Positions 1 to 8,677 of a stretch of DNA of 64,000 nt are shown in pieces. The notes under the pieces were generated by a model. The model ran no database searches, was not told the DNA's origin, and saw only the letters and a program-made list of their open reading frames with translations. Where the stretch lies: the NCBI GenBank assembly GCA_965248155.1, contig CBDFIO010000002.1:558001-622000 (forward strand), read 5' to 3'. Position 1 is the first letter of the stretch. Every line of letters starts with the position of its first letter. Made by a program: the position numbers and the translations under genes. Source of the stretch: RFSX01 sp965248155 (GTDB lineage Bacteria > Bacteroidota > Bacteroidia > Chitinophagales > Saprospiraceae).

Positions 1-63
1 TATTAATAGTATGCCCAATATCAATTGCTTTATGGCATAGTTTCTGCATCCAGTTGAGATGCA

Positions 64-405
64 ATGAATATTGAAGAATTAAATAGAAAACATTTCATGG
101 AGACCGATATGTACTATCGTGTTGGTTATGGTCTCTCTTCTAAACTTACAAAGTTTTCATGCGGGATTTTTACACTGGAAGTTGTGCTGTCAAAAAAATG
201 GTCAAAAGCTTACAATGCTACAGCTCATGAACTAGCTTACCTATGGAAAAACAATCACAAAGAACTGGAGAAGGCTATTGGTTGTAAAGTTTTTATTATC
301 GATTCTAGAAGTTATAATTATAAACAAGCTTTAATTCATCGTGGTGTTAAACCCGGATTTGATGCTAAAAAAGGAATTATATTCAGAAAGGGTTATTTGA
401 ACTAA
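64..405 (+). CDS. Hypothetical protein, 113 residues
   Basis: I do not recognise this protein. It is basic, has no signal peptide or membrane segment, and ends in a glycine/lysine-rich stretch (VKPGFDAKKG near residues 95-104). An in-frame TGA lies two codons before the ATG, so the start is well bounded. Its last 23 bases overlap the 3' end of the convergent recX gene. The beginning of the window is only 63 bases away, so its upstream context is unknown. It looks like a real gene because it fills the space up to recX, but no function can be assigned. Confidence 0.55.
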   Translation: MNIEELNRKHFMETDMYYRVGYGLSSKLTKFSCGIFTLEVVLSKKWSKAYNATAHELAYLWKNNHKELEKAIGCKVFIIDSRSYNYKQALIHRGVKPGFDAKKGIIFRKGYLN

Positions 406-856
406 GTTCCAATTCTTTTATTACTGCAAAAATTTTTACCGCTTCATACCCTCTTTTATTTGCATACTTAATGGCTTCATCTTTGACAAGTAATTTGTTT
501 TTTTCTTCACTTTGATTGATCCTGTCGATAATTATCTGCCTCAACACATTGTCATATTCATCATCTTCAATTTCCTCAAGACCTTTTTTAATGCAATAAT
601 CAGAAATCTGTCTTTGATTTAATTCGGCGATAATTCGCTTTTTTCCCCATTTTTTCATCCTGAATTTACCGCGGGCATATGATCTTGCAAACCGTTCCTC
701 ATTTAGAAAATTGCCTTTAATCAATTCTATAATAATACGCTCAAGGTCTTCGCCATAAACCTGAAGCGCTATAAGTTTATTCCTAACTTCAAAATGGCAC
801 CGATCCTGATATGCGCAATATTTTCTTAATTTTTCAAGCTTCTTTTCGAAGTCCAT
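383..856 (-). CDS. recX: Regulatory protein RecX
   Basis: RecX binds RecA filaments and limits recombinase activity in the cytoplasm. The 157-residue length is usual for the family. The three-helix repeats are visible: a Cys/His-containing first repeat (YCAYQDRCHFEVRNKL), a second with the FLNEERFARSYARGKFR signature near residues 50-66, and a third around KWGKKRIIAELNQRQIS. It is the last gene of a minus-strand operon. Its ATG shares its A with the TAA of the upstream HAD gene (TAATG), which suggests translational coupling. No recA lies in the window. Confidence 0.88.
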   Translation of the reverse strand: MDFEKKLEKLRKYCAYQDRCHFEVRNKLIALQVYGEDLERIIIELIKGNFLNEERFARSYARGKFRMKKWGKKRIIAELNQRQISDYCIKKGLEEIEDDEYDNVLRQIIIDRINQSEEKNKLLVKDEAIKYANKRGYEAVKIFAVIKELELSSNNPF

Positions 857-1500
857 TATCCAAATTTGCTTTGTTCTATATATGCTGACAGTTCATTTTC
901 TATATCCTTCTCAGGATTATGAACAACACCATTCCAATTATGATTTCTTGCAGTTTCAATATTTTTTGGCAAATCATCAATAAATAAGATTTCCTGAGGG
1001 GTACACTGCAATTCTTTAAGGACATGTAAATAGATATTGTTATCCGGTTTTCTCATTCCAATATGATAGGAATAAAACGCATGATCAAAAAACCTTTTTT
1101 CAAAGTCAATTATGCCGTGATCATTTTCAAGATGGTCATGGATTTTATGCAAATGAATATCATTAATATTGCTCAATAATACCAGCTTGTATTGCGATTT
1201 AAGATTTTCCAGAAAGGTAAGCCTTTGGGATGGGATATTCTCTAAAAGACTATTCCATGCATCAATTATCTGAATGTCTGACGCATCGGGATTAAAGCTT
1301 CTAAACCGATTGATAAATTCATTAGGTGTGAGTGCTCCTTTATCAAAAGCGGCTATCGCCTCTTGAATCGAAGGAGGAACTATTCTGTCTGACCAATCTA
1401 CATTTAAGATGTTTTCAAAAGCAACAAAAGATCTTTCAAAATTGAGTCTGATCAGAACATTTCCAAAATCAAAAATGAGAACCTTTCTAGAATCGGTCAT
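856..1500 (-). CDS. HAD-superfamily phosphatase, YihX-like
   Basis: Haloacid-dehalogenase hydrolase of subfamily IA. Motif I is IFDFGNVLIRL with the nucleophile Asp11. As in YihX-type sugar phosphatases, the second Asp of DxD is replaced by Gly (DFGNV). Motif II is Ser110 (LLSNIN), motif III is Lys151 (RKPD) and motif IV is the Asp175-Asp176 pair (LFIDD). A phosphomonoesterase on a small metabolite such as a sugar phosphate is the family expectation, but the substrate cannot be told from sequence. It lies between glyS and recX with one-base TAATG overlaps at both junctions, so the three are one transcription unit. Confidence 0.82.
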   Translation of the reverse strand: MTDSRKVLIFDFGNVLIRLNFERSFVAFENILNVDWSDRIVPPSIQEAIAAFDKGALTPNEFINRFRSFNPDASDIQIIDAWNSLLENIPSQRLTFLENLKSQYKLVLLSNINDIHLHKIHDHLENDHGIIDFEKRFFDHAFYSYHIGMRKPDNNIYLHVLKELQCTPQEILFIDDLPKNIETARNHNWNGVVHNPEKDIENELSAYIEQSKFG

Positions 1501-3032
1501 TACAATAAATTATTAATATCAGTATGCTTTCTCACTATGTTTGACAATTCTAAAATCTCTACCCTTTCTTGTTTTAGGGTATCTCGTTCTCTTAATGTAA
1601 CAGTATTATCTTCCAGAGTTTGGTGATCAATTGTTATAGAATAAGGTGTTCCAATTGCATCTTGTCTCCTATATCTTCTACCGATTGCATCTTTTTCATC
1701 ATACTGACATAAGACTTGTGTTTTTAAATCATTATATACATCCTTTGCTGCCTTAACCAATGATTCATTATTTTTTAACAGAGGCATAACGGCTGCTTTA
1801 ATGGGAGCGATGCATGGATTCAATTTCATGACAATCCGACTTGAATCATTTCCTTTAGCATCAGGAACTGTTTCTTCAACTAAAGATTCACTTACTTGGG
1901 ATAAAAACATTCTATCCACCCCTATTGATGTTTCAACTACATAAGGAATATAATTCTCATTTAATTCAGGATCAAAATACTGTAATTTCTTTTTGGATAA
2001 TTCTTCATGACTTTTAAGATCAAAATCAGTTCGGGAATGAATTCCTTCCAGCTCTCTGAAACCAAAAGGGAACTTATATTCTATATCCACAGCGGCATTA
2101 GCATAGTGTGCAAGATTCTCATGATCATGATACCTTAAATGGTCTTGCGGGGTTCCTAAGGTTGTATGCCAATCCAATCTAGTTTGCTTCCAATAGTCGT
2201 ACCATTTCATTTCTTCTCCAGGCCTTACAAAAAATTGCATTTCCATTTGCTCGAATTCTCTCATTCGAAAAATGAATTGTCTTGCAACTATTTCGTTTCT
2301 GAAAGCTTTTCCAATTTGGGCAATTCCAAAAGGAAGTTTTTGCCGTGAAGATTTTTGAACATTAAGAAAATTTACAAAAATCCCTTGTGCTGTTTCAGGT
2401 CTTAAATACAATTTTCCTTCTTCGCCCGCAATATTACCTAACTGAGTAGAGAACATAAGATTAAATTGCCTCACATCGGTCCAGTTTCTTGATCCGGATT
2501 CAGGGCAAGCAATTTCTAGTTCTTCTATTAATGATTTTAAAGAATCCATATCTGATTCTGCCAAAAAATCATTCATTTTTCCAATAGCATAATCAATTTT
2601 GGTCTGCCGGTCTATAATGCGTTGATTGGTACTCCTGAATTGGGCCTCATCAAAACTTTCTCCGAATCTGGATCGAGCCTTATCAACATCTTTAGATATT
2701 TTAGCTTCAATCTTTTCTGCATAAGTTTCAATAAGTTGATCCGCTCTATATCGTTTCTTTGAATCCTTATTATCAATAAGAGGATCATTAAAAGCATCGA
2801 CATGTCCAGAGGCCTTCCATGTCTTGGGGTGCATAAAAATTGCAGAATCGATTCCAACAATATTGGCGTGCATCTGTACCATTGATTTCCACCAGTATTG
2901 TTTGATATTGTTCTTTAATTCAGTTCCCAATGGGCCATAGTCATAAACTGCAGCCAAACCATCATATATTTCACTCGATTGAAAGATAAATCCATACTCT
3001 TTACAATGCGATATCAATTTTTTAAAATCCAT
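1500..3032 (-). CDS. glyS: Glycine--tRNA ligase, dimeric type
   Basis: Class II aminoacyl-tRNA synthetase charging tRNA-Gly in the cytoplasm. It is the alpha2 type, 510 residues in one chain, not the alpha/beta tetramer. The N-terminal catalytic domain has GHVDAFNDPL near residues 76-85, LRPETAQG at 210-217 and motif 2 FRNE at 244-247. The anticodon-binding domain follows after about residue 400. It is the first gene of the glyS-HAD-recX unit. A possible -7 promoter element (TACTTTTG on the minus strand, 3070-3077) lies about 40 bases upstream, without a clear -33 TTG. Confidence 0.95.
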   Translation of the reverse strand: MDFKKLISHCKEYGFIFQSSEIYDGLAAVYDYGPLGTELKNNIKQYWWKSMVQMHANIVGIDSAIFMHPKTWKASGHVDAFNDPLIDNKDSKKRYRADQLIETYAEKIEAKISKDVDKARSRFGESFDEAQFRSTNQRIIDRQTKIDYAIGKMNDFLAESDMDSLKSLIEELEIACPESGSRNWTDVRQFNLMFSTQLGNIAGEEGKLYLRPETAQGIFVNFLNVQKSSRQKLPFGIAQIGKAFRNEIVARQFIFRMREFEQMEMQFFVRPGEEMKWYDYWKQTRLDWHTTLGTPQDHLRYHDHENLAHYANAAVDIEYKFPFGFRELEGIHSRTDFDLKSHEELSKKKLQYFDPELNENYIPYVVETSIGVDRMFLSQVSESLVEETVPDAKGNDSSRIVMKLNPCIAPIKAAVMPLLKNNESLVKAAKDVYNDLKTQVLCQYDEKDAIGRRYRRQDAIGTPYSITIDHQTLEDNTVTLRERDTLKQERVEILELSNIVRKHTDINNLL

Positions 3033-3123
3033 GAAGCTCTTATTGATTTATTTTTAAAGGAAATCGGGGCAAAAGTACAAATATCGGGCGAGAGCTGTAA
3101 TTGTATTATCGAGTCGTGAAAAA

Positions 3124-5958
3124 TCAATTTGCTAATTCTTCCTTTAAAAAACTGGCGGTATAGCTATTCTTGCTTTTAGTCAATTTTTCAGGAGAGCCAT
3201 GAAATACAATTTGTCCTCCTCCTCTTCCTCCTTCGGGACCAATATCGATGATGTAATCCGCAACTTTGATAACATCAAGGTTGTGTTCAATGACGACTAC
3301 AGTATTTCCCTTATCTACAAGTTTGTTCAGTACTTTTAGTAAATGCTTTATGTCCTCAAAATGTAATCCTGTTGTAGGTTCATCAAGAATGTAAAACGTA
3401 TTGCCTGTATCTCTTTTAGAAAGTTCTTCAGCTAATTTAACACGTTGCGCTTCGCCTCCTGACAAACTTGTTGCCTGTTGTCCTAATGTTATATAACCCA
3501 GTCCTACATCTTGAAGGGTTTTTAGTTTTCTATAGATCTTCGGAATGTTCTTAAAAAATTCAACTGCTTCGTTCACATTTAATTCAAGAACATCAGATAT
3601 TGATTTACCCTTGTACAATATTTCAAGTGTTTCCCTTTGATATCGTTTACCAAGACATTCTTCACACTCCACATAAACATCCGGAAGAAAATTCATTTCT
3701 ATTAACTTCATCCCACCTCCCTGGCAAGTTTCACACCTTCCTTCCTTTACATTAAAGGAAAACCTTCCAGGCTTATATCCTCGTATTTTTGATTCAGGAA
3801 GATCCGAAAAGATTTTTCTTATATCTGTAAATACGCCGATATAAGTAGCAGGGTTTGATCTAGGAGTTCTTCCAATAGGACTCTGATCGATTTCGATAAC
3901 TTTATCAATATGCTCTAGCCCCTTTATTGTTTCATAGTGTAAGGGTCTCTTAATACTTTTATAAAAATGTTGCCGCAATATTGGATATAGCGTTTGGTTA
4001 ATCAAACTTGATTTTCCACTTCCTGATACTCCAGTTACGCAACAAAAAATACCTAATGGGATTTCGAGATTTACATTTTTAAGATTATGACCTACAGCTC
4101 CTTTAAGAATAATTTTATTACCATTCCCTTTTCGTCTCTCTGAAGGAATATCAATTTTCCTGGATGCATTCAGGTATTCTGCTGTTATACCTTTACCATT
4201 TTTAAAAGATGCAGGTATCCCCTGGTCCACAATTAATCCACCATGTTTTCCTGCTCCCGGTCCTAAATCGATCAGATAGTCTGAAGCCAACATAATATCC
4301 TTATCATGTTCGACTACAACAACTGTATTACCGATTTCAGTAAGGTTCTGTAGAGCATAAATCAATTTTTGATTATCTCGTTGATGTAAGCCAATACTTG
4401 GTTCATCCATAATATATGTTATTCCTGAAAGCTGAGATCCTATCTGCGTTGCCAGTCTTGTTCTCTGTGATTCTCCCCCGGATAATGTTCTTGTCGGCCT
4501 GTTAAGGCTTAAATAATCCAAGCCTACATCCAGTAAAAATTGAAGGCGCATTGTGATTTCCTTAAGTACATCTTTTGCAATAGCATTTTGTTTGGCATCC
4601 AGGTGGTTCTGGATAGTGCTCATCCAAACCTGAAGATCGCTCAGATCCATTACTGCCAATTCTCCTATATGTTTGGATGCTAATTTAAAATGCAGTGATT
4701 CTTGTTTTAATCTATATCCTTTGCATTCAGGGCAGGTTATTATAGTCATAAAATCTTCTGCCCATCTTCTTATTTTTTCAGAAGTAGATGTCGTCTGCCA
4801 TCGATATAGCATATTCACAAGACCTTCATGTTCCAAATTATATGTGAAATCGTGCTTTGCAAATCTTAAGTTCAAATTCATGCTATCATCTCCTCCATAA
4901 AGAATCACATTAAGCGCTTCTTCAGAAATATCAGAAATGGGGCTTGCAAAGCTAAAGTTATATTTCTTTGATATTTGTCTTAGTTGTTTGAAGGTATAGT
5001 TGTCTCTTACTTCTCCAAAGGGTACAATTCCTGTTTGATTTATAGTTTTAGATTTGTCAGGAATTACTTTTTCCATATCAACATCATGGCAGTCTCCTAG
5101 ACCCCTGCAACGGGGGCATGTTCCATAAGGTGAATTAAAAGAGAATGTATTCGGAGATGGTTCTTGATATGATATTCCAGTATCATGACACATTAACCGC
5201 TTTGAATAAGTTTTGACGATATCCGTATCATTATCAAGAATCTGAATGAAATCTTGATTTTGTTTGAATGCAATTTGGATGGATTCATTAAGTCTTTCTC
5301 TTTTGTCTTTTGATACTTTGATCCTGTCAATGACTATTTCAATATCGTGGACCTTGTATCTGTCTAATTGTAGTCCAGGCTTAAGATCTAATACTTTACC
5401 ATCTGCTCTAACTTTAGTATATCCTTTCTTTCTTGTTTGTTCAAATAAATCTCGATAATGGCCTTTTCTTGCTCTAATAACGGGTGCTAAAATTGAAATC
5501 TTTTTTTCATGGAAGGTGTCCATGATGTTTTCAATAATCTGCATTTCAGTATACTGAACCATCTTTTTACCGGTATTATAGCTGTATGCTTCTCCAATCC
5601 TTGCATATAACAATCTAAGAAAATCATAGATTTCGGTAGTAGTTCCAACAGTACTTCTTGGATTCCAGGAAGTCGTTTTTTGTTCAATTGAAATTACGGG
5701 ACTAAGGCCATCAATTTTTTCAACATCAGGCCTTTCCATTTTGCCCAGGAATTGTCTTGCGTAAGAAGAAAATGTCTCCATATATCTTCTCTGTCCCTCC
5801 GCATATAGAGTATCAAAAGCTAATGATGATTTCCCACTTCCGCTTATACCGGTAATCACGACCAATTTATTCTTGGGAATCTTGATATCAACGTCTTTGA
5901 GGTTGTTTTCTCGGGCACCTACAATTTCTATATAATATTCTTCCTTAGCTTTTGCCAT
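3124..5958 (-). CDS. uvrA: Excinuclease ABC subunit A
   Basis: DNA damage recognition ATPase of nucleotide excision repair; it works with UvrB and UvrC, neither of which is in the window. The 944-residue length is normal. It has two ABC modules: first Walker A GISGSGKSS near residue 36 and signature LSGGESQR, then second Walker A GVSGSGKSS, signature LSGGEAQR and the Walker B region ILDEPTTGLH. Two zinc modules are intact (CPRCRGLGDC and CETC with CEEC). It appears to be transcribed alone. A minus-strand TATTTTTG at 5977-5984 could be its -7 element. Confidence 0.97.
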   Translation of the reverse strand: MAKAKEEYYIEIVGARENNLKDVDIKIPKNKLVVITGISGSGKSSLAFDTLYAEGQRRYMETFSSYARQFLGKMERPDVEKIDGLSPVISIEQKTTSWNPRSTVGTTTEIYDFLRLLYARIGEAYSYNTGKKMVQYTEMQIIENIMDTFHEKKISILAPVIRARKGHYRDLFEQTRKKGYTKVRADGKVLDLKPGLQLDRYKVHDIEIVIDRIKVSKDKRERLNESIQIAFKQNQDFIQILDNDTDIVKTYSKRLMCHDTGISYQEPSPNTFSFNSPYGTCPRCRGLGDCHDVDMEKVIPDKSKTINQTGIVPFGEVRDNYTFKQLRQISKKYNFSFASPISDISEEALNVILYGGDDSMNLNLRFAKHDFTYNLEHEGLVNMLYRWQTTSTSEKIRRWAEDFMTIITCPECKGYRLKQESLHFKLASKHIGELAVMDLSDLQVWMSTIQNHLDAKQNAIAKDVLKEITMRLQFLLDVGLDYLSLNRPTRTLSGGESQRTRLATQIGSQLSGITYIMDEPSIGLHQRDNQKLIYALQNLTEIGNTVVVVEHDKDIMLASDYLIDLGPGAGKHGGLIVDQGIPASFKNGKGITAEYLNASRKIDIPSERRKGNGNKIILKGAVGHNLKNVNLEIPLGIFCCVTGVSGSGKSSLINQTLYPILRQHFYKSIKRPLHYETIKGLEHIDKVIEIDQSPIGRTPRSNPATYIGVFTDIRKIFSDLPESKIRGYKPGRFSFNVKEGRCETCQGGGMKLIEMNFLPDVYVECEECLGKRYQRETLEILYKGKSISDVLELNVNEAVEFFKNIPKIYRKLKTLQDVGLGYITLGQQATSLSGGEAQRVKLAEELSKRDTGNTFYILDEPTTGLHFEDIKHLLKVLNKLVDKGNTVVVIEHNLDVIKVADYIIDIGPEGGRGGGQIVFHGSPEKLTKSKNSYTASFLKEELAN

Positions 5959-6004
5959 TTATATTATTATAACCTTCAAAAATAGATATCTAACAGAGAA
6001 ATGT

Positions 6005-6823
6005 TTATATGAGTTCAATTAATTTATTAATCATTTTTGATAAGGGTACTGAGGCTTTGTTTGCAACCTTAATTACATGATCAACAGAAGTGGGTTTAAC
6101 CTTTTCAGGAGGATAACAAATATTTGTTACGATTGAAACTGCAGCTACATTCATACCTGAATGATTCGCAACAATAACTTCAGGAACTGTAGACATACCT
6201 ACCATATCAGCACCAATTATATGCAGGAATTTATATTCAGCAGGTGTTTCAAGACTTGGACCCTGGAATCCTGTGTATACCCCTTCCAAAAGGCGGATAT
6301 TTTCTTGAGAAGCTATCTGTTTTAGTTTGTGTCGAAGATCTAAATCATAAGCAGTAGTCATGTCCGGAAATCTATCGCCAAGTTTAATTTCGTTCTTTCC
6401 TCTTAATGGGTGTTCAGGCATTAAGTTTATATGGTCTGTAAGAAGCACCAATTCACCTTCTTCGTAAGTTGTGTTCAATCCTCCTGAAGCATTCGTCAGG
6501 ATAAGGTTTTTGATTCCTAATAAGGCAAGTATTCGAATTGGAAAGGTGATCTCTTGGGCTGAATAACCTTCATAATAATGCAATCTTCCATTGAGGACTA
6601 TTATGTCTTTATTGGCATAACGACAAAGTAAAAACATTCCTTTATGAAAGGTGCTTGCCCTTAAATGAGGGATTTCACTAAATGCTAATTGTTTAATAAT
6701 CTCAAATTGATTTATTATAACATCAAGGCCAGATCCGGTCACAAGAGCGAGCTTACAATCACAATTGAAATGAGTGCTTATAAATTCACTGGCTTCCTTC
6801 GCTTTCTGATAAATATCTTCCAT
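6005..6823 (-). CDS. punA: Purine-nucleoside phosphorylase
   Basis: Phosphorolysis of purine nucleosides to base and ribose 1-phosphate in salvage. It is the trimeric class: LALVTGSGL near residue 23 for phosphate binding, NASGG in the middle, and the GADMVGMSTVPEVIVA signature. A longer frame reaches 6949, but its first 42 codons would run through the rimP promoter and leader. The ATG at 6823 (MEDIYQKAKE) matches the family N-terminus and gives the usual length of 272 residues, so I chose it. It is divergent from rimP, with about 120 bases between the starts. Confidence 0.93.
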   Translation of the reverse strand: MEDIYQKAKEASEFISTHFNCDCKLALVTGSGLDVIINQFEIIKQLAFSEIPHLRASTFHKGMFLLCRYANKDIIVLNGRLHYYEGYSAQEITFPIRILALLGIKNLILTNASGGLNTTYEEGELVLLTDHINLMPEHPLRGKNEIKLGDRFPDMTTAYDLDLRHKLKQIASQENIRLLEGVYTGFQGPSLETPAEYKFLHIIGADMVGMSTVPEVIVANHSGMNVAAVSIVTNICYPPEKVKPTSVDHVIKVANKASVPLSKMINKLIELI

Positions 6824-6856
6824 TAGCGCAATTGTTCGTTTGTTCGGGCTCAAAGC

Positions 6857-6887
6857 TTGTAAGATCAGCAATAATTCCTTATCTTTG
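6857..6887 (+). promoter_or_regulatory. Bacteroidota-type promoter of rimP-nusA-infB
   Basis: TTG at 6857-6859, 20 bases, then TATCTTTG at 6880-6887. This is an exact match to the Bacteroidota sigma consensus TTG-N19-21-TAnnTTTG. Transcription should start near 6894, which leaves a leader of about 48 bases before the rimP TTG codon. Confidence 0.8.
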
Positions 6888-6904
6888 CGCCACAATTTGT
6901 TAAG

Positions 6905-6929
6905 GAGGGAGCGGAAGTTCCCTCTTTTT
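6905..6929 (+). promoter_or_regulatory. Attenuator-like hairpin in the rimP leader
   Basis: GAGGGA (6905-6910) pairs with TCCCTC (6919-6924) around an eight-base loop, followed by five T's. It has the shape of a short intrinsic terminator placed between the promoter and the start codon. A role in attenuation is inference. Confidence 0.5.
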
Positions 6930-6941
6930 AATTTATAGATA

Positions 6942-7406
6942 TTGGACAAACTTATTGAAAAGATAAAATCAATCGCAGAAGAAAGATTTAAAGAAATCGA
7001 TCTTAGTGATTGTTTTATGGTCGATGTTTCATTAAACGGTAGTAAAATGGAAGTTTATATCGATTCAGACGAGGGAGTTAAGTTCTCACAATGTCAAAAG
7101 CTCAGTAGAGCTATTGAAGCATATCTCGATGAATCGGAAGTATTAGGACCAAAGTATATATTAGAAGTATCTTCTCCTGGTCTAGAAAGACCGCTGAAAT
7201 TTCAAAGACAATATAAAAGAAATCTTGGCAGGAGTATAGAAACCAGAACAAAAGGCGGAGAACAGATTGTTGGTAAATTAATTTTGGTAGATCAAAAGTC
7301 AATTACTATTGAGACCAAAGCTTCAAAGAAAAAAGCAGTAGAATCTCACGAAATATTATTCGAAGACATAGATCAATCAAAAATTTTAATAACATTTTCA
7401 AAATAA
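6942..7406 (+). CDS. rimP: Ribosome maturation factor RimP
   Basis: Assists late 30S subunit assembly in the cytoplasm. At 154 residues it has the expected two domains: an N-terminal alpha/beta domain with the conserved YILEVSSPGLERPL segment (residues about 66-79) and a C-terminal SH3-like barrel. The start is TTG at 6942. An in-frame TAG two codons upstream excludes a longer form, and no ATG fits the conserved N-terminus. It is the first gene of rimP-nusA-infB, with nusA starting 3 bases after its stop. Confidence 0.93.
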   Translation: MDKLIEKIKSIAEERFKEIDLSDCFMVDVSLNGSKMEVYIDSDEGVKFSQCQKLSRAIEAYLDESEVLGPKYILEVSSPGLERPLKFQRQYKRNLGRSIETRTKGGEQIVGKLILVDQKSITIETKASKKKAVESHEILFEDIDQSKILITFSK

Positions 7407-7409
7407 AAA

Positions 7410-8648
7410 ATGAACCTCGTAGAGTCATTTGCGGAATTTAAGGCAGGTAAAAATATTGACAGGCCTACTATGGTAAGAGTTCTGGAAGACGTTTTTAGAA
7501 CACTTATCAAAAAGAAATATGGTTCTGATGATAACTTTGATGTTATCGTAAATACACAGAATGGTGACCTTGAAATGTGGAGAGTAAGAGAAATTGTTCC
7601 AGATGGAGAAGTGACTGATGAAATGAGTCAAATATCTGTTTCTGAAGCTCTTTCTATTGATGAAGATTATGAAATCGGAGAAGAGTGCTATGAGCAATTA
7701 GGACTTGAAGACTTCGGAAGAAGAGCAATTCTAGCTGCAAGGCAGACTCTGATTTCCAGAATTATGGAGTTAGAAAAGGATGAAATTTATAAAAGATATT
7801 CCGATAGAGTTGGAGAAATTGTATTAGGTGAAGTTGCACAGGTATTAAAAAGAGAATTTTTAATTATTGATGATGCAACAGGTAGTGAATTGATATTACC
7901 TAGAGGAGAAATGATCAAAGGTGATTTTCTTAGAAAGGGAGATATGGTCAAGGGAGTAATTAAGCGTGTTGATATGAAAAACAATAATCCTATTGTTGTC
8001 ATGTCAAGAACAGATAGTCGATTCTTGGAAAAATTAATGGAACAAGAAGTTCCTGAAATAGAAGATGGTTTAATAACGATTAAGAAAATAGTTAGAATTC
8101 CAGGAGAAAGGGCAAAAGTGGCAGTAGAATCATATGATGATAGAATTGATCCTGTAGGAGCATGCGTTGGAATGAAAGGGTCTCGTATACATGGTATAGT
8201 AAGAGAATTAAAAAATGAAAATATTGATATCGTAAATTATACCAATAATCTTACTCTTTTCATCCAAAGGTCCTTAACTCCAGCAAAAGTGTTGAACATT
8301 GATCTCAATACTGAAAGTAATACTGCAGCAGTATTTTTGAAACCCGATCAAGTATCGCTTGCTATTGGTAAAGGAGGATCTAATATAAAATTAGCCAGTA
8401 GGTTAACCGGATTTGAAATTGATGTTTACAGAGAAGACGATGAGCCAGGTCTTGAAGATGTAGATTTGGACGAATTCTCTGATGAAATTGAAGAGTGGGT
8501 TATTGATGCTTTAAAATCTATAGGTTGTGATACAGCTAGAAGTGTATTAGATTTAAGCAAGGAAGAATTATTAAGAAGAACTGATCTGGAAGAAGAGACT
8601 ATAGCTAATGTCTTAGGGGTTCTAGAATCAGAATTTGAAGATGATTAA
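7410..8648 (+). CDS. nusA: Transcription termination/antitermination factor NusA
   Basis: RNA polymerase accessory factor controlling pausing, termination and antitermination. Domains in order: the N-terminal polymerase-binding domain (about 1-125), S1 domain (about 130-200), KH1 with VGACVGMKGSRI (about 247-258), KH2 with LAIGKGGSNIKLA (about 318-330), and a short acidic C-terminal helical module after residue 345. The 412-residue length is typical of Bacteroidota, which lack the long C-terminal repeats of E. coli. It sits between rimP and infB in the conserved order. Confidence 0.96.
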   Translation: MNLVESFAEFKAGKNIDRPTMVRVLEDVFRTLIKKKYGSDDNFDVIVNTQNGDLEMWRVREIVPDGEVTDEMSQISVSEALSIDEDYEIGEECYEQLGLEDFGRRAILAARQTLISRIMELEKDEIYKRYSDRVGEIVLGEVAQVLKREFLIIDDATGSELILPRGEMIKGDFLRKGDMVKGVIKRVDMKNNNPIVVMSRTDSRFLEKLMEQEVPEIEDGLITIKKIVRIPGERAKVAVESYDDRIDPVGACVGMKGSRIHGIVRELKNENIDIVNYTNNLTLFIQRSLTPAKVLNIDLNTESNTAAVFLKPDQVSLAIGKGGSNIKLASRLTGFEIDVYREDDEPGLEDVDLDEFSDEIEEWVIDALKSIGCDTARSVLDLSKEELLRRTDLEEETIANVLGVLESEFEDD

Positions 8649-8677
8649 TCTTCATTGAAAAAACAGATAGTTAATAC

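Noticed and set aside
2166..2348. Plus-strand frames opposite glyS and uvrA
   Set aside because: Chance frames antisense to well-identified genes.
6824..6949. N-terminal extension of punA to 6949
   Set aside because: It would be translated through the divergent promoter and leader of rimP and has no family match.
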